64,000 nucleotides of DNA, taken from Castanea sativa. Its lineage: Eukaryota > Streptophyta > Magnoliopsida > Fagales > Fagaceae. Positions 9,101 to 20,405 of this stretch are shown here, piece by piece. The stretch is from the NCBI RefSeq assembly GCF_040712315.1, contig NC_134017.1:59930636-59994635 (forward strand). Direction: 5' to 3'. A program made the position numbers and the translations under genes. The notes below the pieces were generated by a model. The model was given only the letters and a program-made list of their open reading frames with translations, was not told the DNA's origin and did not search any database. The stretch's first letter is position 1; every line of letters begins with the position of its first letter.

Positions 9101-10261
9101 AGAGATACATGTGTTTGTGCTCCGACTACATGTGGCTTGGAGGAGCTTGATTTATTGATTAAGCTTCTTCCTCATTGATCTTTCTACCTGCCTAACAAAA
9201 CCAGATTATTTGCTCAACTTGTCTTTGCCTTAGTGTCTAAATATTACCCAATTCAACTAATTTTCTTAATCATACTCTCATGTAACATATTTAAATCACT
9301 CACCAAAAGCCAAATCACAAATTACAAAAATAGTGTGGCTTAGTAAAAATCTCAACCAGTAAACAGTTCAAATGAAAAGAAACAAACCACCATCTAGTTC
9401 GATTATCAAAAACCCATTACCAAACAATAGCAAAGAATGAACAAATTGAGTATTAGTATTTTGTACATCTTAGATACTGAAGAAGGGTTTGATAAATTAG
9501 GGGTCGGTGGCTTTTTCTCCTTGGGTTTAGTGACTTTAGTCCCCAGCCAAAACATGGTAAAGTTGAAGCTTCAATCTACCAAAGTCTGTCTTCCCTTAAA
9601 CATTGCAAACTGCAAACTCAGTATCCCAAATAAAATTTTGAAAAAAAAATTGAAAGAAAGAAACAAAGAGAGAGAGTTGGCAATATTTATTTATTTACAT
9701 ACACTAAGAAATGAGCTTTTGTCCACGAACTCAAAGAGAAATCGTTGATCCATCAATATATAATTTTCAAAAAAAACAGGTACAATAGTGTGCGTTCAAT
9801 TGAAAGGGGAAGTGAAAGAGTTTTTTGTTTGTGTTTTTGCTAGAAGAAGTGAAGAGTTAAGACTTAAGAGACGTAGAAAGAACTGAAGAGTTAAGAAAGA
9901 GAATGAATGAAATTTAAAAAATTTATGATGGGTTGATCTCAACGGAAATTACTTGGAAAGTGTAATATTATTATAAAGGTGTAATAGTGCAAAGTTTGGT
10001 CTCACTTTGGCAGGTGCTTATCCATAGTGTGCATTTAAATTTGAACAGGGCAGTGAATTTTTTTTTTTTTTTTGTCCGGAAGAAGTGAAGAGTCTTTTTT
10101 TTTTTTTTTTATTTATTTTTTTTTTTTATGGAAAGAAGTGAAGAGTTAGGAGAGAGGAAGAAGTGAATTGATTTTTGATGAAGCAATAAGTGCAAAACAT
10201 AAAAGCTGCATTGTTTAAATTTTTGAGGTTGGAAAACATCATTTCATAATAAAGATGATAG
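9101..10261. other. Noncoding interior of the Helitron relic
   Basis: AT-rich with GAAGAAGTGAAGAGTTA words repeated near 9840, 10080 and 10135. No domain recognised. Confidence 0.4.
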
Positions 10262-10325
10262 CAAAGAATTCATATAGAGTGCCACATGGCAGAACCTCAT
10301 GCACTCTTGCATGAAGTCTCTGCTT

Positions 10326-10396
10326 ATATATATATATATATATATATATTGATATTGATTATATTATATTATATTATATATATATATATATATATA
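10326..10396. repeat. (AT)n tracts
   Basis: Two AT runs separated by a GATATTGATTATATT-like spacer. They hide the presumed Helitron 5' end. Confidence 0.9.
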
Positions 10397-10849
10397 TTAG
10401 AGGGAAAAAATTAGTGAAAATCTGTAAATAATAAGCAAAAATATATTACTATCAGATATTTCATTCAATTAGAAAAACAATCCTACTAAAAAAAAAATAG
10501 AAAAACAAAAAAGGACACCCAAACATAAGTGAAAATTTTGATCCTCATTATCATTTTTCTTTTTTGATTAGAAACCATTTTTCTTTTTCATTCTATAGAT
10601 GTATGTATGCTTTACGCTTTTACTGGTTCGTTGTTTAATTATGTGAACTATTCAAAAAAGAAAAACAAAAAATTGTTTTTTGGTTTTTTTTAATAAATTA
10701 ATAATTGACGGTATGAGAATTTTTAAACCCTAAAAGAAGCAAGAGATGATAGTTGTTGAGCTACATGCCTACATGGTTCTTAGCTACATAACTCTTTTAG
10801 AAAACAAAATATTGATTGTTCCATAAAAACTCATGAGGGACAGTGTTTT

Positions 10850-11185
10850 TGGAACATGATATTTAAGATAGTTTTCAAAGTCATTTGCACATAAATGATA
10901 GATATATTTGTGTTTGTGCTATTGTTGAATTATTGGGCCTTGGTAATGCAATTTGTGACTTTAGGAAAATTTTTATGGGAATAAAGAAAAAAAAACACTA
11001 ATGTTTTGACAAATTTTTCTATTTCTCATAAAAGTTGTATTAAAATATTCCTAAAATGATTCATTAATAGTTGTCATAAAAGCATCACAAGTTAATGATT
11101 CATTAATAATTTTCATAAGAGCATCACATGTTAACATGATCCATTTTAACAAATTGATATTTCAAATCATGTAAAATAGGAGGCA
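10850..11185 (+). promoter_or_regulatory. Decayed promoter region of a receptor-kinase paralogue
   Basis: Phrases such as AAGATAGTTTTCAAAGTCAT and CATGTAAAATAGGAGGCA correspond to AAGATAGTTTTCAATCTCAT and CATGTAAAATAGGAAGCA upstream of the exon 1 copies at 39867 and 54718. The region is shortened and diverged. Confidence 0.5.
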
Positions 11186-11298
11186 ATGAAGATGAAGTCA
11201 AAGGTGAAGCCACCATCTTCTTCAATATTTGCTTATGGTTACTATCTCTTGTATTTCTTCCTCGTATCATTTGACATTTCAAATGCTGAAACTGCTAC
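11186..11298 (+). pseudogene. Decayed first exon of an LRR receptor kinase (VIII-2 type)
   Basis: Encodes a signal peptide, MKMKSKVKPPSSSIFAYG followed by a hydrophobic YLLYFFLVSFDIS and an Ala-rich end, clearly paralogous to the exon 1 copies at 39867 and 54718. Similarity stops abruptly after the codons for ETAT, where TGTAATACCCCATAATT begins. The last codons before the expected donor are missing. The break looks like a transposon insertion, so this copy cannot be expressed as the normal receptor. Confidence 0.7.
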
Positions 11299-11700
11299 TG
11301 TAATACCCCATAATTTTGATACCAATTTAATTATTATATGTAAATTAGAAAAGAAGCCTACAATTAAATGGATTTAATTGAATTGGGCCTAAGATATTAA
11401 AAATAAGATAAATACTATGAAATATGAAGCCCAAGTGAGGTGGCATAAGTAAATATATGGGCCTTGATAAGCTTTTAAAAACCCTAGCCTTTTACCTCTT
11501 AAGATACACGTATATATATAAAAGATTTTCTTTTGTTTTAGCCGCAACGCACAGTTGAACAATTTATTTTGTTCTGCTTTGCAGCTGAATGTGAGACTGC
11601 AGCAGGTATGGTTTCCTTTGATTAGCTCTAAATTTAGGAAGTTGAACATTCAATGGCTAGACTTGTCCCACATTTGCAGGAAGAGCCGTGCTTGAAATTA
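11299..11700 (+). mobile_element. Possible LTR start (TGTAATACCCC type) inserted in exon 1
   Basis: Sequence begins TGTAATACCCC, a common start for plant Gypsy LTRs, exactly where exon homology ends. A TATA-like ACGTATATATATAAAAG lies at about 11508. The other end is not recognised. Confidence 0.35.
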
Positions 11701-11799
11701 CTTCAGTAGGTAATAGGATATTAGGCATCACTTTATAAAACCTAACCTATCAATATATTAAAAGAAAGCTAACCTACAGCTACTCACACTTTTGGATAG

Positions 11800-12387
11800 T
11801 CTAACCATGTTGTTTGGCTAGTCTAGTTTATTTAATGCCTTTATAACTTTTGGATATTTACAGTGCTTTTGTTTAATGCTTTCAAGTAAACTCAGTTTTT
11901 TTTTTCTTTAGTACTATTTTGTATCTTCGTTTTTATAGCTGTTTATTGATGCTTACTGTTTTCTATTGCTTATAGCCGTAGTTTCTTTAATGCATCATGT
12001 GTTTGTTGGATATGCAATTGATTTTAGCATTGCTCTTAATTGCATTGCGTGTCGTGTCCAAATGATCATTTACTTGATAAATGTTCATTGTGGTTATTTT
12101 CTAATGACAGTTCATGTTTGATCAAGTTATAATTTATATCTTACATTTAAATTGGCAACGTGATTGCATTTTACTTGTTCTTTATACATGCCTTGTATTC
12201 TACTTGTCTTGTACTTAATGAAGTTTATTTGTTATGTGCAAGTGTTTCAGGATACAGATGTATATGGTTCAAGTTCTTCACAGCCTTTAGATTTAGGTGC
12301 AAGTGAGTTTTGTCTATGTTTCTAAACACACGTTTAAGTCTAGAGTCCGTTTAGGGGTTTTGTCACAGAATAGCCAAAGGGGGAGAT
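11800..12387 (+). mobile_element. 3' internal region and polypurine tract of an old Copia element
   Basis: Noncoding sequence leading to CCAAAGGGGGAGAT (12374-12387), the classic polypurine tract that primes plus-strand DNA in plant Copia (SIRE-type) elements. It is followed directly by an LTR starting TGTAAAGTTGTG. The pol genes are absent; only the end of the element remains. Confidence 0.65.
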
Positions 12388-12709
12388 TGTAAAGTTGTGA
12401 TTTCCAACTATTTTGTGTTGGCTTTAATTCTGTTCCAAATTTGATTGTAATTTCTTCAATCATTTTTCCCTGTATGTATATGGGTTTAATTGTAAGGGAT
12501 GAGTGTGAGAGATCGGTGAAAATCGAGCTTCAAAAGTTGATCAAGTGGAGCGATTGGCTCCCAACTGTCTCGCGAGAAGCAACCCACAAAAGAGTCATGT
12601 GTAGAACACGTGATTGGAAGATGAAGAGTCATGTCAGGCTATCTTTTTCGCAACTGTCTTGCAAGTAAGGCCAACTCGTGAAGAACCCGCGAAAGTCTCT
12701 GTTTGGCAA

Positions 12710-13707
12710 TGATAGGCCAAAAACGTATTGACCCCTTGCGATAGATTAATTGATTAATTAGTCAAGTTTAATTAATTAATCAAATTAACATGCAAAATAG
12801 TGGCAACACTAAATTACCAAATAACTAAATATGCAGCGGAAATTAAATTGATACGATGATTTGTTTACGAATGGGGAAAATCTACAAAGCAAAAACCCCA
12901 CCGGGTGATTTTAAGGTCACCATTCTAAAGAATCCACTATTATAAAAACAAGCGGTTACAAGTAAAGGAATTCCAGTACCTTATACCAACCTATAGTTGA
13001 ACATTTATCCCAATACCCAATTAGACTTGTTTTGTATTGACAATCTCTCATTGCATTGTGCGGCTCCCAATACGTGACTAACCATAAGATGCGTGGATCC
13101 TAGTACACAACTTGATCACCAACTTGAGAAGGATATTGGCTGCAAAGTTCTTCAGTTCATCAACCGATGAAGATCATGAAGTTGCTTGGTCACAAAACCC
13201 TACGGTGTACAAACACAACAGCTTCTTCAAAAACTAGGGCAAACTAGGTTTCTGGTCACACCTTTCTTCACACTTATGGAATTATGCTCTTGTACAATTG
13301 TGCAACCTTTGAAGACCCTTACAATAATCCTTATATATATTTAGAGTTGTGAGAAAAGAAAGCCTAAATACATGCTCACGGATTGGATAAAAAACAACTC
13401 TGAAAAACTGAGTTTCATAAATCTTGATAGATAGCCATCTATCGAGATAACTGTCAAGCCACGAACTTCAGCAACTTTTAAACCTCGATAGATACTAGCT
13501 GTCGAAATTTAAAATCTAGCATTTTCTTACTTGATTTTTGGACAGACTTGCATGGCTTTAACACTTAAACTTGAAACCTTGTTCCTTGAAATATTAAACA
13601 CATCCTAAATCTACCCAATTACAAGTAAAATGCGTTTTGTCAAAAGATTAGCCAATTACATAAAATATTGACATATGTTCCTAAAATGAATCACATATGT
13701 CCTAACA
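12710..13707 (-). repeat. Element A LTR (3' LTR in element orientation)
   Basis: Starts TGATAGGCCAAAAACG and ends ATATGTCCTAACA on the plus strand. It matches 19345-20357 along its length, with many substitutions. It contains TATCGAG/CTCGATA words (about 13430-13500) in the part that would be U3. Confidence 0.9.
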
Positions 13708-13725
13708 ATCTCCGCCTTTGGCAGT
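13708..13725 (-). promoter_or_regulatory. Element A polypurine tract
   Basis: The minus strand reads CCAAAGGCGGAGAT immediately before the LTR, the plus-strand primer of Copia elements with one purine-to-C change compared with the usual tract. Confidence 0.75.
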
Positions 13726-14035
13726 CCGTGACAAAACCACAACAAATAAATGAACATATGAAAGAAGTCATAAATCACTCAACTCATACTCATTTGTTAA
13801 GTACAATAAAATCTATCTTAACACAAACTATTGAAAAACTTTGCAAGAAGAGAGTTCATGGCAATTAGACTTTGACAACCTATATTTCTGAAACACTTTA
13901 AACAAAACTCATCAAGGTATCTTAGTGTGAGATAGAAATAAAAGATTGCATACAATAAATAAGAAATATGTGTATAAAAAGAGAAAAAAAAAACAACACA
14001 TGAAGAGATAGATGAAAGAACTGTAATAACAACCT

Positions 14036-14040
<5 letters not shown>

Positions 14041-14074
<34 letters not shown>
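14041..14074. repeat. (AT)n microsatellite in element A
   Basis: About 17 AT units within the 3' untranslated part of element A. Confidence 0.95.
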
Positions 14075-14077
<3 letters not shown>

Positions 14078-14302
14078 CAAGTACAAGGTTTTCTATCATA
14101 ATATGATCACAAGATCTAAGGTACATGAACAATGTATCTAAAATAGAGAGAAAAGAAATAGATACATAGAAATCCTCATTACATCCCTCAAAATATAAAC
14201 ACTCCCCCTATCTCCTAAACTAACCCTCCCCTTATAAGTATGACCACTCTCATCTCAAAACTACTCCCCCTTTTTGTCACGAGTGACAAAGGGGTAAATA
14301 GA

Positions 14303-15479
14303 TCAAGTAGACATCTCATCATCACTAGGTAAGCCAACATCATCAACATCATCACTGCCGGAGCCATCGTCACTCTCATCCTCGGACACCAATGGAGATG
14401 GAGAAGAAGCAACCATGAAACCACCCATGACAGCTTGTCATCATGCAATACGACCAATATGGGTGTTCACCTGACACAACTCATCACTGAGTGTGTCAAG
14501 GCGAGCATCCATGTCCACAAGCTGTGCCATGATGGCCTCAAGTGTCATGCCACCCGTTGAAGACAAAGGAGCGGAGGTGGATGGAGCGGTAGAAGCTAGA
14601 GGAGCAACTGTCGCGGTCCGAGTCTGCCTCGAGCGAAGCTGTGCAAAACTCTGATTAATGGTAGTGGCCTCAATGGCACATATTAACGTGAAGTGGGGAG
14701 ACTGAAGATAGGAGACAAAAAAATGGCAAACAAGCCGCGTGATAACCGAAAGAAAAATGAGCTTATCACGGGTCGTCGTCTCCTTATAGACATCTATAAG
14801 GGAGAGTATAAAGTGAGAAGGGAAGTCAATTGAAAGATCCTCAATGAGGGATAACAAAAAGCGAGCACGAGGCTATGTGATAGTGTTATAGTGAGACAAT
14901 GGATGGAGAACAAAGGTTATCATCATGTTAATGAACCTCGGACATTTAGCAAAGGCCAAGCAACAGGTGTACTGACGGTCACCCCAAGAAGAAGGTGTCT
15001 CACAGAATAGAGACAAGAGTTCGTCTTTGGACAAGGTCCTCAGATACTCACAGCCAAGGTAGTCAGGATGTACTATCCTAGGAACGTGTAGTACCTCATA
15101 TACAATACCTCGAGTAACTACCATGCATATACCCCGAACGCCAGTGACAAACTGGGGTATAGAATAATCAAATCTGTGCATATTGGAGTAGAACTCCTGT
15201 ATGATCACGGAAGAGCACGTGACCGGGATGCCATATAGTGGCTCCCAACCCCTATTGTAGATGACAGTGGGTAGGTCAGTGTCAAAAAAATCTGACAAAA
15301 TGACTTGGCATTCCGAATGAATGCCTCGTCATGAAAGAGAAGTCTGATTTGGCCTTCTCATCATGAAACCGTACGTGAAAAGAAGTGAGGTCAGAAGGAG
15401 AAGAAGAAGAAGAAGAAGAAGAAGATGCCCCGGAACGAAGAGGATTCCGAGACGGAGTGTATTTACGTTTAGGTGCCGT
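14303..15479 (-). pseudogene. Envelope-like / putative plant transposon protein (PF20167 type), decayed
   Basis: The frame runs from about 15479 (APKRKYTPSRNPLRSGAS, poly-Ser) through TDLPTVIYNRGWEPL, FIN-type motifs and PHFTLICAIEA to an acidic Ser/Asp tail ending EMST at 14306. The wording matches the protein commonly annotated in plants as envelope-like or putative plant transposon protein; its biochemical role is not known. Damage seen: the start position reads ACG, there is a frameshift near 15290, a stop at about 14872, and two adjacent TGA stops near 14440. It sits between gag and the 3' LTR, the env-like position of SIRE elements. Confidence 0.7.
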
Positions 15480-15984
15480 GATGCAACTAACGTAAGAGAG
15501 AAAGAGAGGGAGACAATCAGAAAAGTACCAAACAACAAGTATATCAAAATATATAGAATTAAAGGTACATATGCATGAGAATGCATAAACATGTGACATG
15601 CCAACATAAATTCATCATGGGCTCAGCCCAATCCAAACCTACCAGCACACAACATAGAAAAAAGGTAAACACACATCTAAAATGCATGAAACATTGTTAT
15701 AATGCACATGTAATGCAATGCACGAAGTTTAAAAATCATTTTAACAAAAACCCATCCCAAAAATTGGGCAAAAACTTCATTGATTTTGAAAAATCTCAAA
15801 ACTTTCCAAAAATCCCAAAAGTTAGGTCAAACATATGAAATGCATGATGGAGAGAGGGATTAAGAACCATACCAGCGAAGAAAAGCAAGATTAAGGTTGA
15901 AGAAAGCTTGGGAATGAAGTTTGAAGTGTGAGAGAGGTGTTTGGGAGGTGAAAAGACTCAAAGCAGTCGAGAGAGATCGAGGAG

Positions 15985-16275
15985 AAAGGATCTGAAATCG
16001 CAAGGCGTGTATATATAGAAACTTCATAAACCTTGATCGATCGAGAGCCATCTATCGAGGTTTAAAACGCGCTTTTTAGCTATCGAACCAGCTTTCGAGG
16101 ATCTAACAAGAGGTTTCCAAAGCAAATATGCTTAATGGATTTAAGTAGCTATCGAGAAGTTATCGAGGAGACAGAAAGTTTCTCGATGGATCGAACTAGC
16201 TATCGAGAGCTATCGAGAATGCGATAAAAAGCAACTGAAGGGTCTCGAGTCGAGAGCTACCGAGATTGCTTAAAA
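15985..16275 (-). promoter_or_regulatory. Promoter-like module ahead of the envelope-like ORF
   Basis: On the minus strand a cluster of about eight TATCGAG/CTCGATAG words (16270 to 16020) leads to GGTTTATGAAGTTTC and then TATATATAC at about 16008-16016, a good TATA box about 0.5 kb before the ORF. The element's own LTR has the same order: CTATCTATCGAGGTTTATGA and then a CATATATAATG box. I infer a second, LTR-like promoter that drives the envelope-like ORF separately. Confidence 0.45.
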
Positions 16276-17559
16276 ACAGTTTTTCAAAGAAGAGAAAAAC
16301 ACAGATATGAATGCAATCAAGCATACTACTCAATCAAAGATTCAACTAACATTTTAATCTCCTAAAATCTTCTCTCGACCAAGAAAAATGTCATGCATTT
16401 AGATCTAAAACACACACACACACACACACGCACACACTAAACAAGTCTAACTAATTTCATATTTCAAAAACAAGTTAAGAAAATTTATTGAGCATAAATT
16501 AGCGCATGTAAAATTTGTGATGGCCAAATCACATTGTACCTACACATGTATCAAAAGTAGCAAAGAATATTGTGTGTTGTGTGAAAATATCGCAAGATTG
16601 CATAAGTGTCTTTATGTTATGGCGATTTGAGATATAAGTAAATCAATTTAACTCACACACGATCATAGCTGCTTGACGGAGACTATCACCTTCGAGGTAC
16701 ATCCTATAACTCCCACATCTCCTAGAATACACGCTTACAATCATATATAAAGCATTTTGATCTTTTTTATTTTATTTTTCTTTACATATTTTTCTTTTAT
16801 TGAGCATACATTCATGGACATATAAGAAAGAGAAAAGAAATACCGAGTTATGTTAAGCTTTTTGACATTGCACTTTTACTATGCTGAAGCATACAAATGT
16901 CATTTCATAATTGACTGGCAACAGTGGTGAGATGGTTATTTATGCCTTTCTCTTAGGATTTTCTAGTCCTTTCCATCAAAAAGAGCGATACGAGTATTAA
17001 ATACAAGAGATCACTTAACCTTACTCATCACAAACACGAGCCACAAAGCTCACTTACTTAGTTGTGCATAGAGATGCTCATTTAAGCTACAAAAGATACA
17101 AAGTTTAGAAAACTCTGTTTCATTGGCTATTTAAGGTACACAAGTACCAATGTACATAAACACACACTGTTTTTATATTTTTTTGATTTTTCAAAAAAAA
17201 TTATTTTTATGAATGAAAAACAAAAATAAAAATAAAACTAAAAAACAACCAAACAAAAACATGTCAAATAAAGTAATGCATAAAAACTAGACTGTCTCAA
17301 AATAAGAAAGCAAAACACACAAGTAATGCAAACATAACAAAAAGAGGGAGAGAGAGAAAAAGTGACTAAATCACTTGGAGCCTTTTTCCTTCCACACCTT
17401 GGAAGAACTTTTCCTTTTGGCGAACCCTTGAACTGGTGAAGAAGGGGAAGAATTGCAACCGTTCAAGTTCGAAAGGAATATAAGGGCCTTGAGGAGATCT
17501 TCAAAGAGGAGCAAGAGAGGATGAAAGCTGATTCTAGTTTCTCGACGAAATCATGTTGT
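16276..17559 (-). other. Noncoding interior of element A where pol would lie
   Basis: Contains a (CA)n tract at 16409-16436, low-complexity A-rich stretches and a phrase ACCTTCGAGGTACATCC near 16690. No pol-like translation in any frame on the minus strand. Confidence 0.6.
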
Positions 17560-19272
17560 TGCTTTGTTGAATGACTAGCCACTTATCGCAATTAGGTCAA
17601 GTATGTCCAGCTGCACCATAGTGATGACAGAGATGCTACTTCTTCTCTTTAGACTTTTGAGCATCACTTTTCTTAGCCCTAGGATTTTTGGTTTCTTTCT
17701 TAATAAGCTTAGGGGATGCTCTTAAGATAGATTTACCCTTATCTATGTTCTCACTAGCTATCACAGTTTTAGCACCATTATTCTCAGAATCAATATTGTT
17801 AACTGGAGAAACAAAACAGTAGTATTAGAAGAAAAAATATCAGGAGAAGAAAAATCATACCCTAAACCAGATCGATTGGAGGCAGATTTTTGCATGTTGA
17901 GCATCTCATCAAGCTTTGCACTCGAGGTTTTCTCCAACTGAGCTCTCACTCGGAACAGTTCCGCCTCAAGCTTCTTGGTCTTTTCAGCAAATAAATTGTT
18001 TTCAAACCTTAGTACTATAATAGTCTGATTTGCTTCATCAAATTTTATGGAGAGTTGTTCTCGTTCGAGCTCCACATCACTGAGCTTCTTGGTGCCCAAC
18101 CTATACAGTTTCTTATGTATTTCGAGACCTTGTATAGCTTTACATAGGCTGTGTGGATGTCATCTTACTCATCCATCTTCTCAAATTTCGATTCCACCAA
18201 GTTTTCTTCTTCATCCATATCTTCTACAATCCCTTCAGTAGGATTGACAATGGCGGTGAAGGCATTTAGGATTTCGTCATCCTCATTTTTAGAATCATCC
18301 TCAGGTTCGGTGTTACTCAAAGTTGCAGCAAGAGCCTTGCTTTTCCCAATGGACTTGAGATAGGTAGAGCACTTTTGTTTTATATGACCGAAGCCTTGAC
18401 ACCTGAAACACTTGGGTCCTGAGAGAACAGTGTACTGAGTGCTATCCCTAGCATCCTTCTTCCCTTTGTCTTGGCTCTTAGACTGAGAAGAACTTGATTG
18501 CCTACAGTCCTTGTCTAAAGACCTTTGCATTTGCATTTTTCATGAATTTCTTGAACTATCAATTGATGTAGGACTTCATTGTAGAATCTTCATCGTTGAA
18601 AGACTCATTCGTGTCACTGTTCTTGGCCTTCAATGTCATGCTCTTGCCCTTACCCGACTTGCCAATCCTTGTCAAACCTAACTTATAGGTCTGCAGATTA
18701 CCAATGAGTTCTGTCAAAGGAATCTTGTCAATATCCTTTAATTTCTTAATGACGATGATCTTAGCATGAAATCTCTCGAGCAGAGATCTGAACATCTTTC
18801 TCACAATCTTGGGTTTAGGAATAGTTTCCCTAAGATTGAAAGCTAAGTTCACTATGTCCTTGAGCCTAACATAGAACTCATCAAATGACTCATCCTCCTT
18901 CATCTTGATTTCTTCGAAGCTAGTAGTGAGCCTCTGAAGTTTCGAATCCTTGACAGCCTTGGTTCCTTTATAGGTTATCTGGAGAATGGTCCATGCTTCC
19001 TTTGCAGTTTCAGTAGAGGAGATCTTCTTGAACTCCTTATTTGTGACTGCACTGAATAGAGCATTCAATGCCCTGCTGTTGAAGTTTTCCACCTTGATCT
19101 TTGCATCATCCTAGTTGGCCGGCGCTTCCTTCGGCTTGGTCCAGCTTATCTCCACAGCTTGCCACACTTTCTCATCTAATGACTACAATCAAGCTCTCAT
19201 GCATATTTTCCAGTATGTATAGTTAGTTCCATCAAATAAAGAAGGTACAATGAGTGACTGTCCTCTATCCAT
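17560..19272 (-). pseudogene. Copia gag (UBN2-type, SIRE-like), decayed
   Basis: An ATG at 19272, 73 bp inside the 5' LTR, starts a frame reading IVPSLFDGTNYTYWKI, the usual Copia gag opening. It continues with NFNSRALNALFSAVTNKEF, KEAWTILQ-YKGT and the UBN2 core to 18559. After a frameshift come the zinc knuckle CFRCQGFGHIKQKC (about 18410), an acidic region, a coiled coil (17890-18099) and a second knuckle-like CHHYGAAGHT ... PNC (about 17570-17630). Several in-frame stops and shifts make it a pseudogene. Gag normally forms the virus-like particle in the cytoplasm. Confidence 0.8.
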
Positions 19273-19327
19273 GACAAATAGGGGTCAATGGATCACACAG
19301 CAAAGATTAAACCCTAATCAGAGTATG

Positions 19328-19344
19328 CCTGCTCGAATACCACT
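19328..19344 (-). promoter_or_regulatory. Element A primer binding site (initiator tRNA-Met type, degenerate)
   Basis: The minus strand directly after the 5' LTR reads TGGTATTCGAGCAGG, close to the common Copia site TGGTATCAGAGC, complementary to initiator methionine tRNA. Confidence 0.6.
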
Positions 19345-20357
19345 TGATAGGCCAAAAACGTATTTACCCCTTATGATGGATTAATTGATTAATTAACTAT
19401 GTTTAATTAATTAATCAAATTAACATGCAAAATAGTGGCAGCACAAATAAATCACCAAATAACTAAATATGCATTAAAAATTAAATTGACACAGTGATTT
19501 GTTTACGAATGGGGAAAACCTACATGACAAAAACCCCACCGGGTGATTTTAAGGTCACTATTCCCGAGAATCCACTATTATCAAAATAAGCAATTACAAG
19601 TAAAGGAATTTCAGTACCTTATACCAACCTACAATTGAAACTTTACTCCAATACCTAATTGGACTTGTTCTGTAGTGACAATCTCTCCTTGTATTGCACG
19701 GCTCCCAGTACGTGACTAACCAAAAGATGCATGGATCCTAGTACGTAACTTAATCACCAACTTGAGAAGGATGTTGGCTGCAAAGTTCTTCAGTTTATCA
19801 ACCGATGAAGATCATGAAGTTGCTTGTTCACAAAACCCTACGGTGTACAAACACAGTAGCTTCTTTAAGAACTAAGGCAAACTAGATTTTCGGTCACACC
19901 TTTCTTTACACTTACGGAATTGTGCTCTTGTGCAACTGTGCAACCTTTGATGGCCCTTAAAATAATCATTATATATGTTTAAGATTGTGAGAAAAGAAAG
20001 TTTAAACACATACTCACAGATTGGATGAAAAATAGCTCTAAAAAATAGAGTTTCATAAACCTCGATAGATAGTCATCTATTGAGATAGCTATCGAGCCAC
20101 AGGCTTTAGCAACTTTTAAACCTCGATAAATACTAGCTGTCAAGCTAGCTATAGAGATTTAAAATCTAGCACTTCCTTATTTGATTCTTGGAAAAACTGA
20201 CATGGTTTTAACACTTGAACTTGAAACCTTGTTCGTTGAAGTATTAAACACATCCTAGATCTACCCAATTACAAGTAAAGTACGTTTTGTCAAAAAATTA
20301 GCCAATTACATAAAGTGTTGACATATGTTCCTAACATCAATCACATATGTCCTAATA
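19345..20357 (-). repeat. Element A LTR (5' LTR in element orientation)
   Basis: Starts TGATAGGCCAAAAACG and ends ATATGTCCTAATA; the last CA has become TA. It carries the U3-type TATCGAG words (about 20060-20160) and a CATATATAATG box (about 19970, minus). Confidence 0.9.
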
Positions 20358-20405
20358 GGCAAAAAGTTGAGTTTTGCTTTACCAAGTCTTTACCCACACT
20401 ATATA

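Larger units (their letters stand above)
7699..10401 (-). mobile_element. Helitron relic (3' end at 7699, 5' end near 10.3-10.4 kb)
   Basis: The minus-strand 3' end reads GTGCAACGCGCGGGCAACC, then TTCTAG and T, the usual plant Helitron terminus with the required T next to CTAG. Inside is a replicase/helicase fragment (7759-8213) on the same strand. At the opposite side (10323-10262) the minus strand reads GCAGAGACTTCATGCAAGAG, then a palindrome and CCATGTGGCACTCT, a phrase typical of plant Helitron 5' regions as I recall them. The exact 5' TC cannot be fixed because the end is buried in (AT)n; a TCTAATATAT at 10401 is a candidate but lacks the preceding A. The remaining interior has no recognisable helicase domain. 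Confidence 0.5.
12710..20357 (-). mobile_element. Element A: Copia-type retrotransposon with gag and envelope-like ORF, no pol
   Basis: Two LTRs (12710-13707 and 19345-20357, about 1 kb each, clearly diverged) flank a 5.6-kb interior. The whole is bracketed by GGCAA at 12705-12709 and 20358-20362. Genes run on the minus strand: primer site, decayed gag (19272 to about 17560), a long noncoding stretch, and an envelope-like ORF (15479 to 14303), then the polypurine tract. I see no protease, integrase, reverse transcriptase or RNase H motifs, so it is non-autonomous by structure. The gag wording fits the SIRE/Maximus group. Confidence 0.8.

Noticed and set aside
15363..15578. Plus-strand frame with a run of arginines
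   Set aside because: It is the complement of the poly-Ser stretch at the start of the envelope-like ORF.
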